From Spirochaetales bacterium (GTDB lineage Bacteria > Spirochaetota > Spirochaetia > SZUA-6 > JAFGRV01), in NCBI GenBank assembly GCA_016934975.1, contig JAFGRV010000194.1, forward strand, positions 1 through 36,370: a stretch of DNA of 36,370 nucleotides, given 5' to 3'. Position numbers and translations under genes: made by a program. Shown here one piece after another: positions 26,291 through 33,673 of this stretch (the first letter of the stretch is position 1; each line of letters opens with the position of its first letter). The notes under the pieces are model-generated. The model ran no database searches. It saw only the letters and a program-made list of their open reading frames with translations, and was not told the DNA's origin.

Positions 26291-26432
26291 AAAATACACC
26301 ATTAAAAAACTATTATCGGAATTCGACGAAGTCGAAAATACACTATTAAAAAACTATTATCGGAATTCGACGAAGTCGAAAATACACCATTAAAAAACTA
26401 TTATTGGAATTCGACGACGTCGAAAATACTCC
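26291..26432. repeat. Tandem 44-bp repeat, three copies plus a ten-base remnant
   Basis: Copies lie at 26291-26334, 26335-26378 and 26379-26422, with AAAATACTCC as the start of a fourth. They differ at only a few positions. Each carries the palindrome TTCGAC-GAA-GTCGAA (third copy TTCGACG-A-CGTCGAA), so each can form a hairpin. Read on the minus strand, each hairpin is followed after about a dozen bases by six T, so the array could end the HEAT-gene transcript. There are no variable spacers, so it is not CRISPR. Confidence 0.9.
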
Positions 26433-26449
26433 ACATTTGCTTAGGGAAT

Positions 26450-27634
26450 CTATTTCTTCATCAATTTATTCGCTGTTTCCTGTGCTGCTTTCTTGATTTT
26501 ATCATTATAATCGAGAAATACCGTATATTGCAGGGCATCGATGGCAACCTTATCCCCTAAAATATCGAGGTTATTAATGAGGACAAGGACTATCTGCTCA
26601 TTAAATACCTTTTTCTTTTCAGTATAAAGATTGATGTATGTAAGATAATCTGCACAGGTAACCGCCGCTTCATGAGTTCCCATACTCCCAAGACAATCAA
26701 GTGCTTCTATCATATTCGCATTATTTTCTCGTCCTTTGTCATATTCAACCTTGATGAGTTTAAAATGCCTGATGACCACCGGCGTCATCTCGCCAACTTT
26801 ATATGGAGTGATGGCACGGATTGCCAGATACCGCATTTTTTGAAGGGTGACAAGTTCGGTGGAGGGAGGGCTATCAATTTCATAGGCAACTCGAAGTGAA
26901 TTGGTTATAAGCTCTTTTTTCGAGTTTTCCGGCAGTTTCTTTTCATTGATGCTGAATTTTAAGGCCTCATATTTATTAAGGAGATTTCCCTTTTCAATAA
27001 TCTTAAGGAGATGGTCTTTGATATCACCTGAAATGAGGAATAAAGACTCATGAGCAGACTCGGTAATCTGGTCCGAATAAGAAATAATCATCGCTGTAAA
27101 GAGATAGGGGAAAGAACTCGGATCTCCGAACTTCCCCAGGGTTTGAATACAGATATCTACCACATGATAGTCCGGTTTCAGAAGGGAAAGAAAAAGAGTA
27201 TTCTGACTATTAAGCCAATCATTAAGTCCTTTAATTATCGCTGTGTCTTCTTTTCCCACAGCGATAAGAGCATTTAATGCGGCAATCCGGATGGTGGATG
27301 TTGTAATCGACTCAAAAGTCTTCAAGACCGAAATCCTGGCTTCCTTATATTTCCATGCTTCTATTTCATTAAGGGAATAAATAAGGATCCTGCCCATAGA
27401 GGGATTCATTTTTACTACATCCGGATCATTCAGAATAAAATCAAGTACCTCTTTATAAAGGGGCCCGAAATTTACATCTTCCAGTTTTATCGCAGTCTCA
27501 ATGATTTCGATTTTGGTCTCCAAATCACCTTTCTTAAAATACTGAACATAATTATTCACCAAATCATCGGAAGTCTCGGCCCAGCAAAGCTGGAAAAGCA
27601 TTATAAAGATTAAAATTATAGTTATTCGTTTCAT
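26450..27634 (-). CDS. Secreted HEAT-like repeat protein
   Basis: 394 residues from the ATG at 27632-27634, eight bases after GGGAG; a longer frame begins at 27658 but without a signal. A clear signal peptide (KRITIILIFIMLFQLCWA, then ETSDD) indicates export to the periplasm. The rest is alpha-helical with HEAT/armadillo-like units such as RIAALNALIAVGKEDTAIIK, VDICIQTLGKFGDPSSFPYL and MIEALDCLGSMGTHEAAVTC. Such repeats usually bind proteins. No enzymatic motif is visible. The gene converges on tsaD across the 44-bp repeats and diverges from the flavoprotein gene. Confidence 0.82.
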   Translation of the reverse strand: MKRITIILIFIMLFQLCWAETSDDLVNNYVQYFKKGDLETKIEIIETAIKLEDVNFGPLYKEVLDFILNDPDVVKMNPSMGRILIYSLNEIEAWKYKEARISVLKTFESITTSTIRIAALNALIAVGKEDTAIIKGLNDWLNSQNTLFLSLLKPDYHVVDICIQTLGKFGDPSSFPYLFTAMIISYSDQITESAHESLFLISGDIKDHLLKIIEKGNLLNKYEALKFSINEKKLPENSKKELITNSLRVAYEIDSPPSTELVTLQKMRYLAIRAITPYKVGEMTPVVIRHFKLIKVEYDKGRENNANMIEALDCLGSMGTHEAAVTCADYLTYINLYTEKKKVFNEQIVLVLINNLDILGDKVAIDALQYTVFLDYNDKIKKAAQETANKLMKK

Positions 27635-27823
27635 AGTTATATCTCCCGAGTAAAGCATAGTAGGTTTGGATTAATTTTTCAAATTTTTTTAATGAGTTTC
27701 TGAAAATCCTTATACATCGGGATCATCATCCTGCTTCAACCCATAAAAATTATATTAAAATCGATTACAGATTTAAGGTACAAGTGCTGATAATAATAAA
27801 AGACATTGAAGGGAAAAATAGTT

Positions 27824-29107
27824 ATGTCAAATCTTGAATATGATTGTATCATTATAGGAACAGGTCCCGCGGGTTTGGGAGCTGCATTTCAGCTTCTTAA
27901 CAGAAAAGAGAATATAAAAATTCTCATGATCGATAAAGAATCTGCAAGCACCGGGGGTTTACGAAATGACTGTAAAATGAACTTTACCTACCCCATTGGA
28001 TTTCCTCTTGAATATTGGGATGAAGAATCGGCAAAAGCGTATCTGGAAGAAGTAAAGGAATTTTTAAGTCCGGAAATAATGCCAAAAGTGAATATTAATA
28101 CATATATGCACAGAGCAGAAAAACTTGGAGTAAAGCTTATAAAAATCGAGCAGGCTCATCTTGGAACAGACAGGGGGAGACTTCTTATTCAGCAACTCAT
28201 TTCCAGGCTGAAAGAAAAAGGGGTTGTCATCTCCCTGAAAGAAGAAGTAATATCGGTGAGTGCGGAAAAGAATACAATTTGTACGTCAAAAGGAGAATAT
28301 TCATATCAGTATCTTATCATCGCACCGGGGCGGGGAGGTTTCCGTTTTCTCCAGACTATTATGGACGCCCTGGGAATTGCCTATGTTGATAATGTCATTG
28401 ATATCGGTGTCCGAATTGAGACCCGGCACAATCACTACCCTATTGTCGATGATTATTATGATCCGAAGTTTATATTCCCGGATAAGGTACGGACATTCTG
28501 CACAAACAGCAAGCGTGCATATGTAGTGAAGGAGAAATATCTCACAAAATACGGGAAACCATACTATAGTGTCAATGGACACGCATTTTCTGAAGAAAGA
28601 AAACTTAACGGACTTGTTAATTTCGCCATGCTAAAAACAGTGAATCTCACAAAGCCCCTTGCAAGTGGTCAGGAATTCGCAGAGATTTTAGGTCTTCAGG
28701 CTGTTTTGCTCGGAGGAGGGAAACCCATCATCCAGCGGGTAGGAGATTTCAGACTTGGAAAACGATCACATACGGACTCATTTACCGATAATGATCTCTA
28801 TAATTTCGAGCCATCCTTAAAAAGTTGTTCCCCCGGGGATATAAGTCTTTCCATGCCGGCAAAAATACTACGAGGTATATGGCGCTCCATGAAACTCCTG
28901 GATACCATTATTCCGGGAATTTTACATCCCAGCACCATCATGTACTACCCGGAAATTAAGCTCTATGCGAATAAACCACATTTTATCGATGACTACTTCC
29001 GGGTTATCAATAATATCTACATGATTGGTGACGGTGCAGGAACAAGCAGAGGCATTACGGCTGCCTGGGCGAGCGGGATCCGGGCAGTTCACGGTATCCT
29101 GAAATAG
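27824..29107 (+). CDS. FAD-dependent oxidoreductase of the COG2509 type
   Basis: 427 residues. An N-terminal FAD-binding Rossmann motif GTGPAGLGAAFQL follows DCIIIGT. A central region has YLIIAPGRGGFRFLQ, and the C-terminal FAD motif is MIGDGAGTSRGITAAWASGI. This arrangement fits the uncharacterised FAD-dependent dehydrogenases grouped in COG2509; substrate and electron partner are unknown. There is no membrane segment. I chose the ATG at 27824, ten bases after GAAGGG; a TTG at 27806 is in frame but lies before that signal. It is a single gene. Confidence 0.85.
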   Translation: MSNLEYDCIIIGTGPAGLGAAFQLLNRKENIKILMIDKESASTGGLRNDCKMNFTYPIGFPLEYWDEESAKAYLEEVKEFLSPEIMPKVNINTYMHRAEKLGVKLIKIEQAHLGTDRGRLLIQQLISRLKEKGVVISLKEEVISVSAEKNTICTSKGEYSYQYLIIAPGRGGFRFLQTIMDALGIAYVDNVIDIGVRIETRHNHYPIVDDYYDPKFIFPDKVRTFCTNSKRAYVVKEKYLTKYGKPYYSVNGHAFSEERKLNGLVNFAMLKTVNLTKPLASGQEFAEILGLQAVLLGGGKPIIQRVGDFRLGKRSHTDSFTDNDLYNFEPSLKSCSPGDISLSMPAKILRGIWRSMKLLDTIIPGILHPSTIMYYPEIKLYANKPHFIDDYFRVINNIYMIGDGAGTSRGITAAWASGIRAVHGILK

Positions 29108-29140
29108 TACTTATTATTGTATCTACTCAGCTTCGGGAAT

Positions 29141-29296
29141 GGAACCGCAAATTCACGCAGATGTACGCAGATAAGAAAAACAGTATAGATCTTCCTCCTT
29201 GAATCACTTAATCAATAACTATCCTGACACATAGGGTCATCGTCCGCAATTGCTTAATCCTCATATTTGCGTGTATTTGTGTGCATCTGCGGTTTC
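29141..29296. repeat. MITE-like imperfect inverted repeat (CCGCA..ACGCAGAT type)
   Basis: Left arm 29141-29178 and right arm 29259-29296 match as inverted copies at about three quarters of 36 positions. Each contains short internal units such as ACGCAGAT. Similar 'ACCGCAGATGAACGCAGAT' repeats are common intergenic elements in many bacterial genomes. It fills the space between two convergent genes and ends 20 bases before the slipin stop; it may also end both transcripts. Confidence 0.7.
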
Positions 29297-29315
29297 AAAA
29301 AACCTGAACAGTTAC

Positions 29316-30068
29316 TTATTTTTTATGAAACCCTTCCATAGCCCGTAATAATTCCAGAGGCAAACAGAAGACAACCGTATTACTCTGGTCGGAAGACATA
29401 TCATTAATACTCTGGAGAGTACGGAGGTGAAGTGCACCGGGAGCCTCGGCAAGCATCTGGGCTGCTTTTGCCATGTTCGTCGCTGCAATTAATTCACCTT
29501 CAGCCTTAATAATGACCGCCCGTTTTTCTCTTTCTGCTTCCGCCTCTTTCCCAATGGTACGTTTCAGTTGTTCCGGGAGTTCAACATGCTTCAGTTCAAC
29601 AGATTCCACTTTAATACCCCAGGGATCGGTGGCTTTATCCACAATTAAACGTATTTTTGCGCTGATAGCATCACGTTTGCTTAAAAGTTCATCTAAAGTA
29701 ACTTCACCGACAACATCCCGCATCGTGGTTTGGGCGAGTTGAGATACTGCATAATTAAAATTCTGAACCTCGATAATTGCTTTCTGAGAATCCGACACTT
29801 TATAATAAAGAACTGCATTCACCTTAATGCTCACATTATCCCTGGTTATGGCGTCCTGATCCGGTACATCAATAGTCTTTATCCTGATATCAACTTTTTG
29901 CCATGTCTGAAAGGCCGGAACCACAAGGCGTAAACCGGGAGGCATAATCCGTGTAAATTTCCCAAAGGTAAACTTAACTCCCCTCTCATACTCCCGTACG
30001 ACTTTAACTCCCGAGGCAAAGAAAAAGAATACTATTGCAATTGGTACAACAAACATAAAATATTCCAT
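29316..30068 (-). CDS. SPFH-domain protein (slipin/stomatin family)
   Basis: 250 residues: one N-terminal membrane hairpin or anchor (about 4-24), an SPFH/band-7 domain (GVKVVREYERGVKFTFGKFT, PPGLRLVVPAFQ, IDVPDQDAITRDNVSIKVNA), then a coiled-coil tail (QLKRTIGKEAEAEREKRAVI, EGELIAATNMAKAAQMLAEA). Slipins form membrane-associated oligomers and normally pair with an NfeD-type membrane serine protease gene. No nfeD lies on either side here. The ATG follows AAAGGAG. It has its own promoter just upstream. Confidence 0.93.
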   Translation of the reverse strand: MEYFMFVVPIAIVFFFFASGVKVVREYERGVKFTFGKFTRIMPPGLRLVVPAFQTWQKVDIRIKTIDVPDQDAITRDNVSIKVNAVLYYKVSDSQKAIIEVQNFNYAVSQLAQTTMRDVVGEVTLDELLSKRDAISAKIRLIVDKATDPWGIKVESVELKHVELPEQLKRTIGKEAEAEREKRAVIIKAEGELIAATNMAKAAQMLAEAPGALHLRTLQSINDMSSDQSNTVVFCLPLELLRAMEGFHKK

Positions 30069-30114
30069 AATTTTATCTCCTTTTTAAAATTCACTTCTCG
30101 ATTTCTTGTCATTA

Positions 30115-30143
30115 ATTCTATGTGAGGTTCTTTAAAAAATCAA
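30115..30143 (-). promoter_or_regulatory. Slipin promoter
   Basis: On the minus strand TTGATT (30138-30143), a 17-base spacer, then TAGAAT (30115-30120), giving a leader of about 40 bases. Confidence 0.55.
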
Positions 30144-30170
30144 CGATTTTTCCTTGCCATATCCTAAAAG

Positions 30171-30207
30171 TGATATAATGTACCATAAATATCCGTTTTT
30201 TTATGGT
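30171..30207 (+). promoter_or_regulatory. Extended -10 promoter with a palindrome at the transcription start
   Basis: TGATATAAT (30171-30179) is an extended -10 box. The inverted repeat ACCATAAA (30182-30189) / TTTATGGT (30200-30207) covers the expected start near 30186, an operator-like position. It would drive a long leader of dxs or a separate small RNA. Confidence 0.4.
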
Positions 30208-30224
30208 GTTAGCAAGAAATTAAA

Positions 30225-30320
30225 TACCAGGAGAAGACGCTTTGGCTCCCACGTGCAAAAAGAATAGATTGATTCTATTTCCAATCTCCCTCAGGTTCCG
30301 GGGGAAACCGGTGCCCCGGC
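30225..30320 (+). other. Structured GC-rich hairpin zone
   Basis: Consecutive small stems can form: GGAG/CTCC, AATAGA/TCTATT and CCGGGG (30298-30303) with CCCCGG (30314-30319), the last with an alternative GGTT/AACC pairing. It is much more GC-rich than its surroundings. I recognise no known riboswitch; strand is uncertain. Confidence 0.3.
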
Positions 30321-30490
30321 AATCATATGAAAAAAAAAGAAATGAATTGTCAAACCGGGATGAAGGATGTATAGTGTAAAGTAACACGTAATTGAGTTTT
30401 TCCATTAAACGAAGTATACTATATTATGGTGGGTAATGAATAAATTTATCACCTATATAATGTGTACCCTGATGGTAATTTTGTAATAAT

Positions 30491-30534
30491 GAGGGTTATC
30501 GGACACCCTCAATGACACTATCACCCTGTCCGAT
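30491..30534 (+). promoter_or_regulatory. Possible H-type pseudoknot or paired operator upstream of dxs
   Basis: Stem 1 is GAGGGT (30491-30496) with ACCCTC (30505-30510). Its loop ATCGGAC (30498-30504) is exactly complementary to GTCCGAT (30528-30534), which would give a 7-bp stem 2, a one-base loop 1 and a 17-base loop 3, all within normal H-type geometry. A TATAAT box at 30456-30461 could start this leader. As DNA, the ATCGGACA/TGTCCGAT pair could instead be an operator. Confidence 0.4.
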
Positions 30535-30560
30535 TGCGGTAAATTTTAGTATATATTTAC

Positions 30561-30566
30561 TATAAT
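30561..30566 (+). promoter_or_regulatory. Possible proximal -10 box of dxs
   Basis: A perfect TATAAT 67 bases before the dxs ATG, without a good -35 hexamer. If it is the main promoter, the pseudoknot region is not transcribed from it and would act as DNA. Confidence 0.3.
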
Positions 30567-30632
30567 AAAAAGATAAATTGAAATAGAGTATATCCGGTTA
30601 CAGGAAATATCAAGCATACCAGGGAAAAGAGA

Positions 30633-32543
30633 ATGAAGAACAAATATCCATTATTAAATACGATTCAAGGGCTGGACGATTTTAAAAAGCTGCCGGAAAA
30701 GGACTATCCCCAACTCGTTTCGGAAATCAGGGAATATATTATCGATGTGGTGAGTAAAAACGGAGGTCACCTCGCTTCTAATCTCGGGGTTGTGGAATTG
30801 ACAATCGCACTCCATTCCGTATTTGATTCACCCCGGGATAAAATTATATGGGATGTGGGTCATCAATGTTATACTCATAAGATTCTGACAGGGCGAAAAG
30901 ATCTTTTCAAAACCCTTCGCACTTACCGGGGATTAAGCGGATTCCCTAAAAAATCGGAAAGTCCCCACGATGTTTTTGAAACCGGCCATTCTTCCACATC
31001 CATATCCGCGGGACTTGGTATGGTCGCTGCGAGAGAGATTTCAGGTACCACGAATAAAATTGTGGCAATTATCGGTGACGGAGCACTGACAGGGGGCATG
31101 GCTTTGGAAGCCCTCAATCATGCGGGACATCTGGGAAAAAATTTAATTCTTATTCTCAATGACAATAATATGTCCATTAGTAAAAATGTCGGAGCATTAT
31201 CCGCATACCTTTCAAAATTAAGCGCAACCCGGTCATATCAACACTTACGAAAAAGCATTTATCTTGCATTTCAGAAAACACCAATCTTAGGAAAAGTTCT
31301 CATCGAGCTAGTACGGCGGGTAAAAAAAGCGATGAAAGCTTTTCTCTTTAATACGAATCTTTTTACCGATTTCGGTTTTGAATATGTCGGACCTGTTGAT
31401 GGTCATAATATAAACGAGCTCATTCCCATCCTTAAGAAAATAAAGGATATCGAGAGCCCGGTGGTTCTTCATGTCTCAACATGTAAAGGCAAGGGATATT
31501 CACCGGCAGAGTTTAATCCCACACAGTTTCATGGGATCGGTGCTTTCTCGATCATTGACGGAAAAGTGGAGAAAAAAAATACCATTACGTATACCCAGGC
31601 TTTTTCAAATATCATCACCACTTTGGCGGAAAAAGATAAAAAAATTGTCGCGATTTCAGCTGCCATGACACACGGAACCGGTCTTGATACCTTCGCAAAG
31701 GAATTTCCCGATCGTTTCTTTGATGTGGGAATCTGTGAACAGCATGCCGTCACCTTCGCTGCCGGACTTGCAACAAGCGGTTTAATTCCCTTTATCGCCA
31801 TTTATTCGACATTTATGCAACGGGCAGTTGATCAGGTTATCCATGATGTGGCACTCCAGAAACTCCATGTTATTTTTTGTATGGATCGCTCAGGACTGGT
31901 GGGAAATGACGGAGAAACTCACCATGGTATATTTGATATTGCATTGTTCCGGTGTATTCCGGGAATTACCCTTCTCTCTCCTTATAATATCGTGGATATG
32001 AATGCAGCAATGATGTACGCGTATAAGGCACAAGGCCCGGTTTTAATACGTTATCCCAGGGGAGTGTGTACTTCCGATCACCTGATTGCGGATAAACCCT
32101 ATATACCGGGACAGGGAGTCTTTGTCGGAAAAAGAAACGGAGAATTCCTTCTCATTACAGTCGGCAGTATTTTAGGAAATGTCATAGAAGCATCCCGTCT
32201 ATTACAGGGAGATAATATTTTCTGCGATATATATCATCTTCGATTTATTAAACCCATTGATTTTTCTTTTCTTTCACTCATAGCAGACTCATACAAGCAT
32301 ATCTTTATCATCGAGGATGGGGTACTGAACGGAGGTGTGGGTGAACATATCGAACATAGACTCTCTCGTCAAAATCCGGATCTTTTATTTGAACTTATCG
32401 GAATTCCCGATGAGTTTATCACCCATGGGTCCCAGGAACAACTCCTTAAGTACTGCGGACTCAGCCCTCTCGATATAGCCCGGAAGGTGAAAGAAAATCT
32501 GAAACAATATAAAAGTTTTACCCTGGTAAAAAACGGCACATAA
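30633..32543 (+). CDS. dxs: 1-Deoxy-D-xylulose-5-phosphate synthase
   Basis: Condenses pyruvate and glyceraldehyde 3-phosphate, using thiamine diphosphate, in the first step of the MEP isoprenoid pathway. 636 residues, a normal length. Visible signatures: GGHLASNLGVVELTIALHSV near the N-terminus, DVGHQCYTHKILTGR, the TPP motif GDGALTGGMALEALNHAG ending in NDNNMSIS, CKGKGYSPAE, FDVGICEQHAVTFAAGLA, and DRSGLVGNDGETHHG with FDI. The start ATG is preceded by AGGGAAAAGAG. A polyprenyl synthase gene follows after 31 bases, forming a small isoprenoid operon. Confidence 0.97.
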   Translation: MKNKYPLLNTIQGLDDFKKLPEKDYPQLVSEIREYIIDVVSKNGGHLASNLGVVELTIALHSVFDSPRDKIIWDVGHQCYTHKILTGRKDLFKTLRTYRGLSGFPKKSESPHDVFETGHSSTSISAGLGMVAAREISGTTNKIVAIIGDGALTGGMALEALNHAGHLGKNLILILNDNNMSISKNVGALSAYLSKLSATRSYQHLRKSIYLAFQKTPILGKVLIELVRRVKKAMKAFLFNTNLFTDFGFEYVGPVDGHNINELIPILKKIKDIESPVVLHVSTCKGKGYSPAEFNPTQFHGIGAFSIIDGKVEKKNTITYTQAFSNIITTLAEKDKKIVAISAAMTHGTGLDTFAKEFPDRFFDVGICEQHAVTFAAGLATSGLIPFIAIYSTFMQRAVDQVIHDVALQKLHVIFCMDRSGLVGNDGETHHGIFDIALFRCIPGITLLSPYNIVDMNAAMMYAYKAQGPVLIRYPRGVCTSDHLIADKPYIPGQGVFVGKRNGEFLLITVGSILGNVIEASRLLQGDNIFCDIYHLRFIKPIDFSFLSLIADSYKHIFIIEDGVLNGGVGEHIEHRLSRQNPDLLFELIGIPDEFITHGSQEQLLKYCGLSPLDIARKVKENLKQYKSFTLVKNGT

Positions 32544-32574
32544 CTTCTTTCGATAGTCAAAAAAAGGATACAAA

Positions 32575-33663
32575 GTGATACCATATTTACTTAAACAAAA
32601 AACAAAGATTAAATCTTTTCTTACTCAGTATATAAACAGTGCATATCCTCATTTCTCCTTATTCGGGAATGAGATCCTGGACATACCAAAGCGTCTCATT
32701 AATTTTACATGCAGCGGTAAAATGATCAGGGGGGGCCTCATCGCCCTCACCTATTCCCTCTATACTCCTCCTTTATCCGATAATTCCGCAGATGAAGCCA
32801 TGGAGAGCGAAATCATTAAAGCAGGGGCGGTACTGGAATTACTCCAATCCGGACTCCTCGTTCATGATGACATCATGGATAGAGATGAAAAAAGGAGGGG
32901 GGAGGATTCGATATTTATTCACTATGCAAACCGGATGAAAGAGATTGATGAAGCGAATGCATACCACACCGGGGAGGCAATGGGCATATGCACCGGAGAT
33001 ATTTTTCTATTTCTGGCCTTTCAATTAATAAGTGAATTGCATTTAAAAAGTGAGATAAAACAGACATTACTGTCATTATACGGGAGAGAAATGTGCAGTG
33101 TCGCAACAGCCCAAATGTATGATGTTTTCTGGGGAACGGGAAAGGAAATGATTCCCGCATCTGATATTCTTACCCTTTACAAATATAAAACAGGGAGATA
33201 CACTTTTTCCCTTCCCCTGAAAACCGGGGCCTTAATTGCAGGTGCAGCCCGAAAGGAGGGAGAAGCATTAGAGCAGATAGGCGAACTTCTCGGTGTTATT
33301 TTTCAAATTAAAGATGATGATATAAATCTTTATGGAACAGAAAATGAAACCGGAAAGCCGGTTGGGTCGGATATTAAAGAAGGAAAAAAAACTCTCTATT
33401 TAAGTCTTATATATGAGAAGGCAAATAATAAAGAAAAAGAACGTCTTCGTTTGCTTATCGGAAATTCCCATATAACGGAAAAAGATATTTCCTATATAAA
33501 AACACTTATAGCCGACTATGATATACGATCCCGGATAAAAAGTATCGTAGATGATCTGAACAGTAAAGCAATTGCCATCCTTAACACAATGAATCCGGTG
33601 AATAAGAATGCCCTGGAAATATTTACTCAACTCATGGAATTTAATAAAAATCGAAATAAATAG
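32575..33663 (+). CDS. Polyprenyl diphosphate synthase (trans-prenyltransferase)
   Basis: 362 residues, alpha-helical isoprenyl synthase that adds isopentenyl diphosphate to an allylic diphosphate. The first aspartate-rich motif is HDDIMDRDEKRRG (DDxxD). The second lies in QIKDDDINLYG, where the usual DDxxD reads DDDIN, so the last Asp is Asn. Other family segments are GKMIRGGL (first basic motif), YKTGRYTFSLPL and GSDIKEGKKTL. It probably makes farnesyl or geranylgeranyl diphosphate or a longer chain; chain length cannot be decided. The GTG start follows AAAGGAT. It is co-transcribed with dxs and ends 10 bases before the convergent kinase gene. Confidence 0.92.
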   Translation: MIPYLLKQKTKIKSFLTQYINSAYPHFSLFGNEILDIPKRLINFTCSGKMIRGGLIALTYSLYTPPLSDNSADEAMESEIIKAGAVLELLQSGLLVHDDIMDRDEKRRGEDSIFIHYANRMKEIDEANAYHTGEAMGICTGDIFLFLAFQLISELHLKSEIKQTLLSLYGREMCSVATAQMYDVFWGTGKEMIPASDILTLYKYKTGRYTFSLPLKTGALIAGAARKEGEALEQIGELLGVIFQIKDDDINLYGTENETGKPVGSDIKEGKKTLYLSLIYEKANNKEKERLRLLIGNSHITEKDISYIKTLIADYDIRSRIKSIVDDLNSKAIAILNTMNPVNKNALEIFTQLMEFNKNRNK

Positions 33664-33673
33664 ACACGGCATA

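Larger units (their letters stand above)
30069..30632. other. Divergent intergenic region (slipin / dxs) with several structured elements
   Basis: 564 bases. It contains the slipin promoter (30115-30143, minus), a plus-strand extended -10 (30171-30179) followed by a palindrome (30182-30207), a GC-rich hairpin zone (30225-30320), a possible pseudoknot (30491-30534) and a TATAAT at 30561-30566. No convincing coding frame is present; a 61-codon minus-strand frame at 30220-30405 has no ribosome binding site. Confidence 0.6.

Noticed and set aside
26291-26432. Short CRISPR array
   Set aside because: Whole 44-bp units repeat head to tail with no variable spacers, and no cas genes are near.
30225-30320. 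Cobalamin riboswitch
   Set aside because: CCAGGAGA and GGGGAAACCGGTG resemble pieces of it, but they occur in the wrong order and the conserved B12 box is incomplete.
30220-30405. Minus-strand small gene in the slipin-dxs gap
   Set aside because: No ribosome binding site, composition follows the hairpin-rich DNA, and it has no recognisable protein features.
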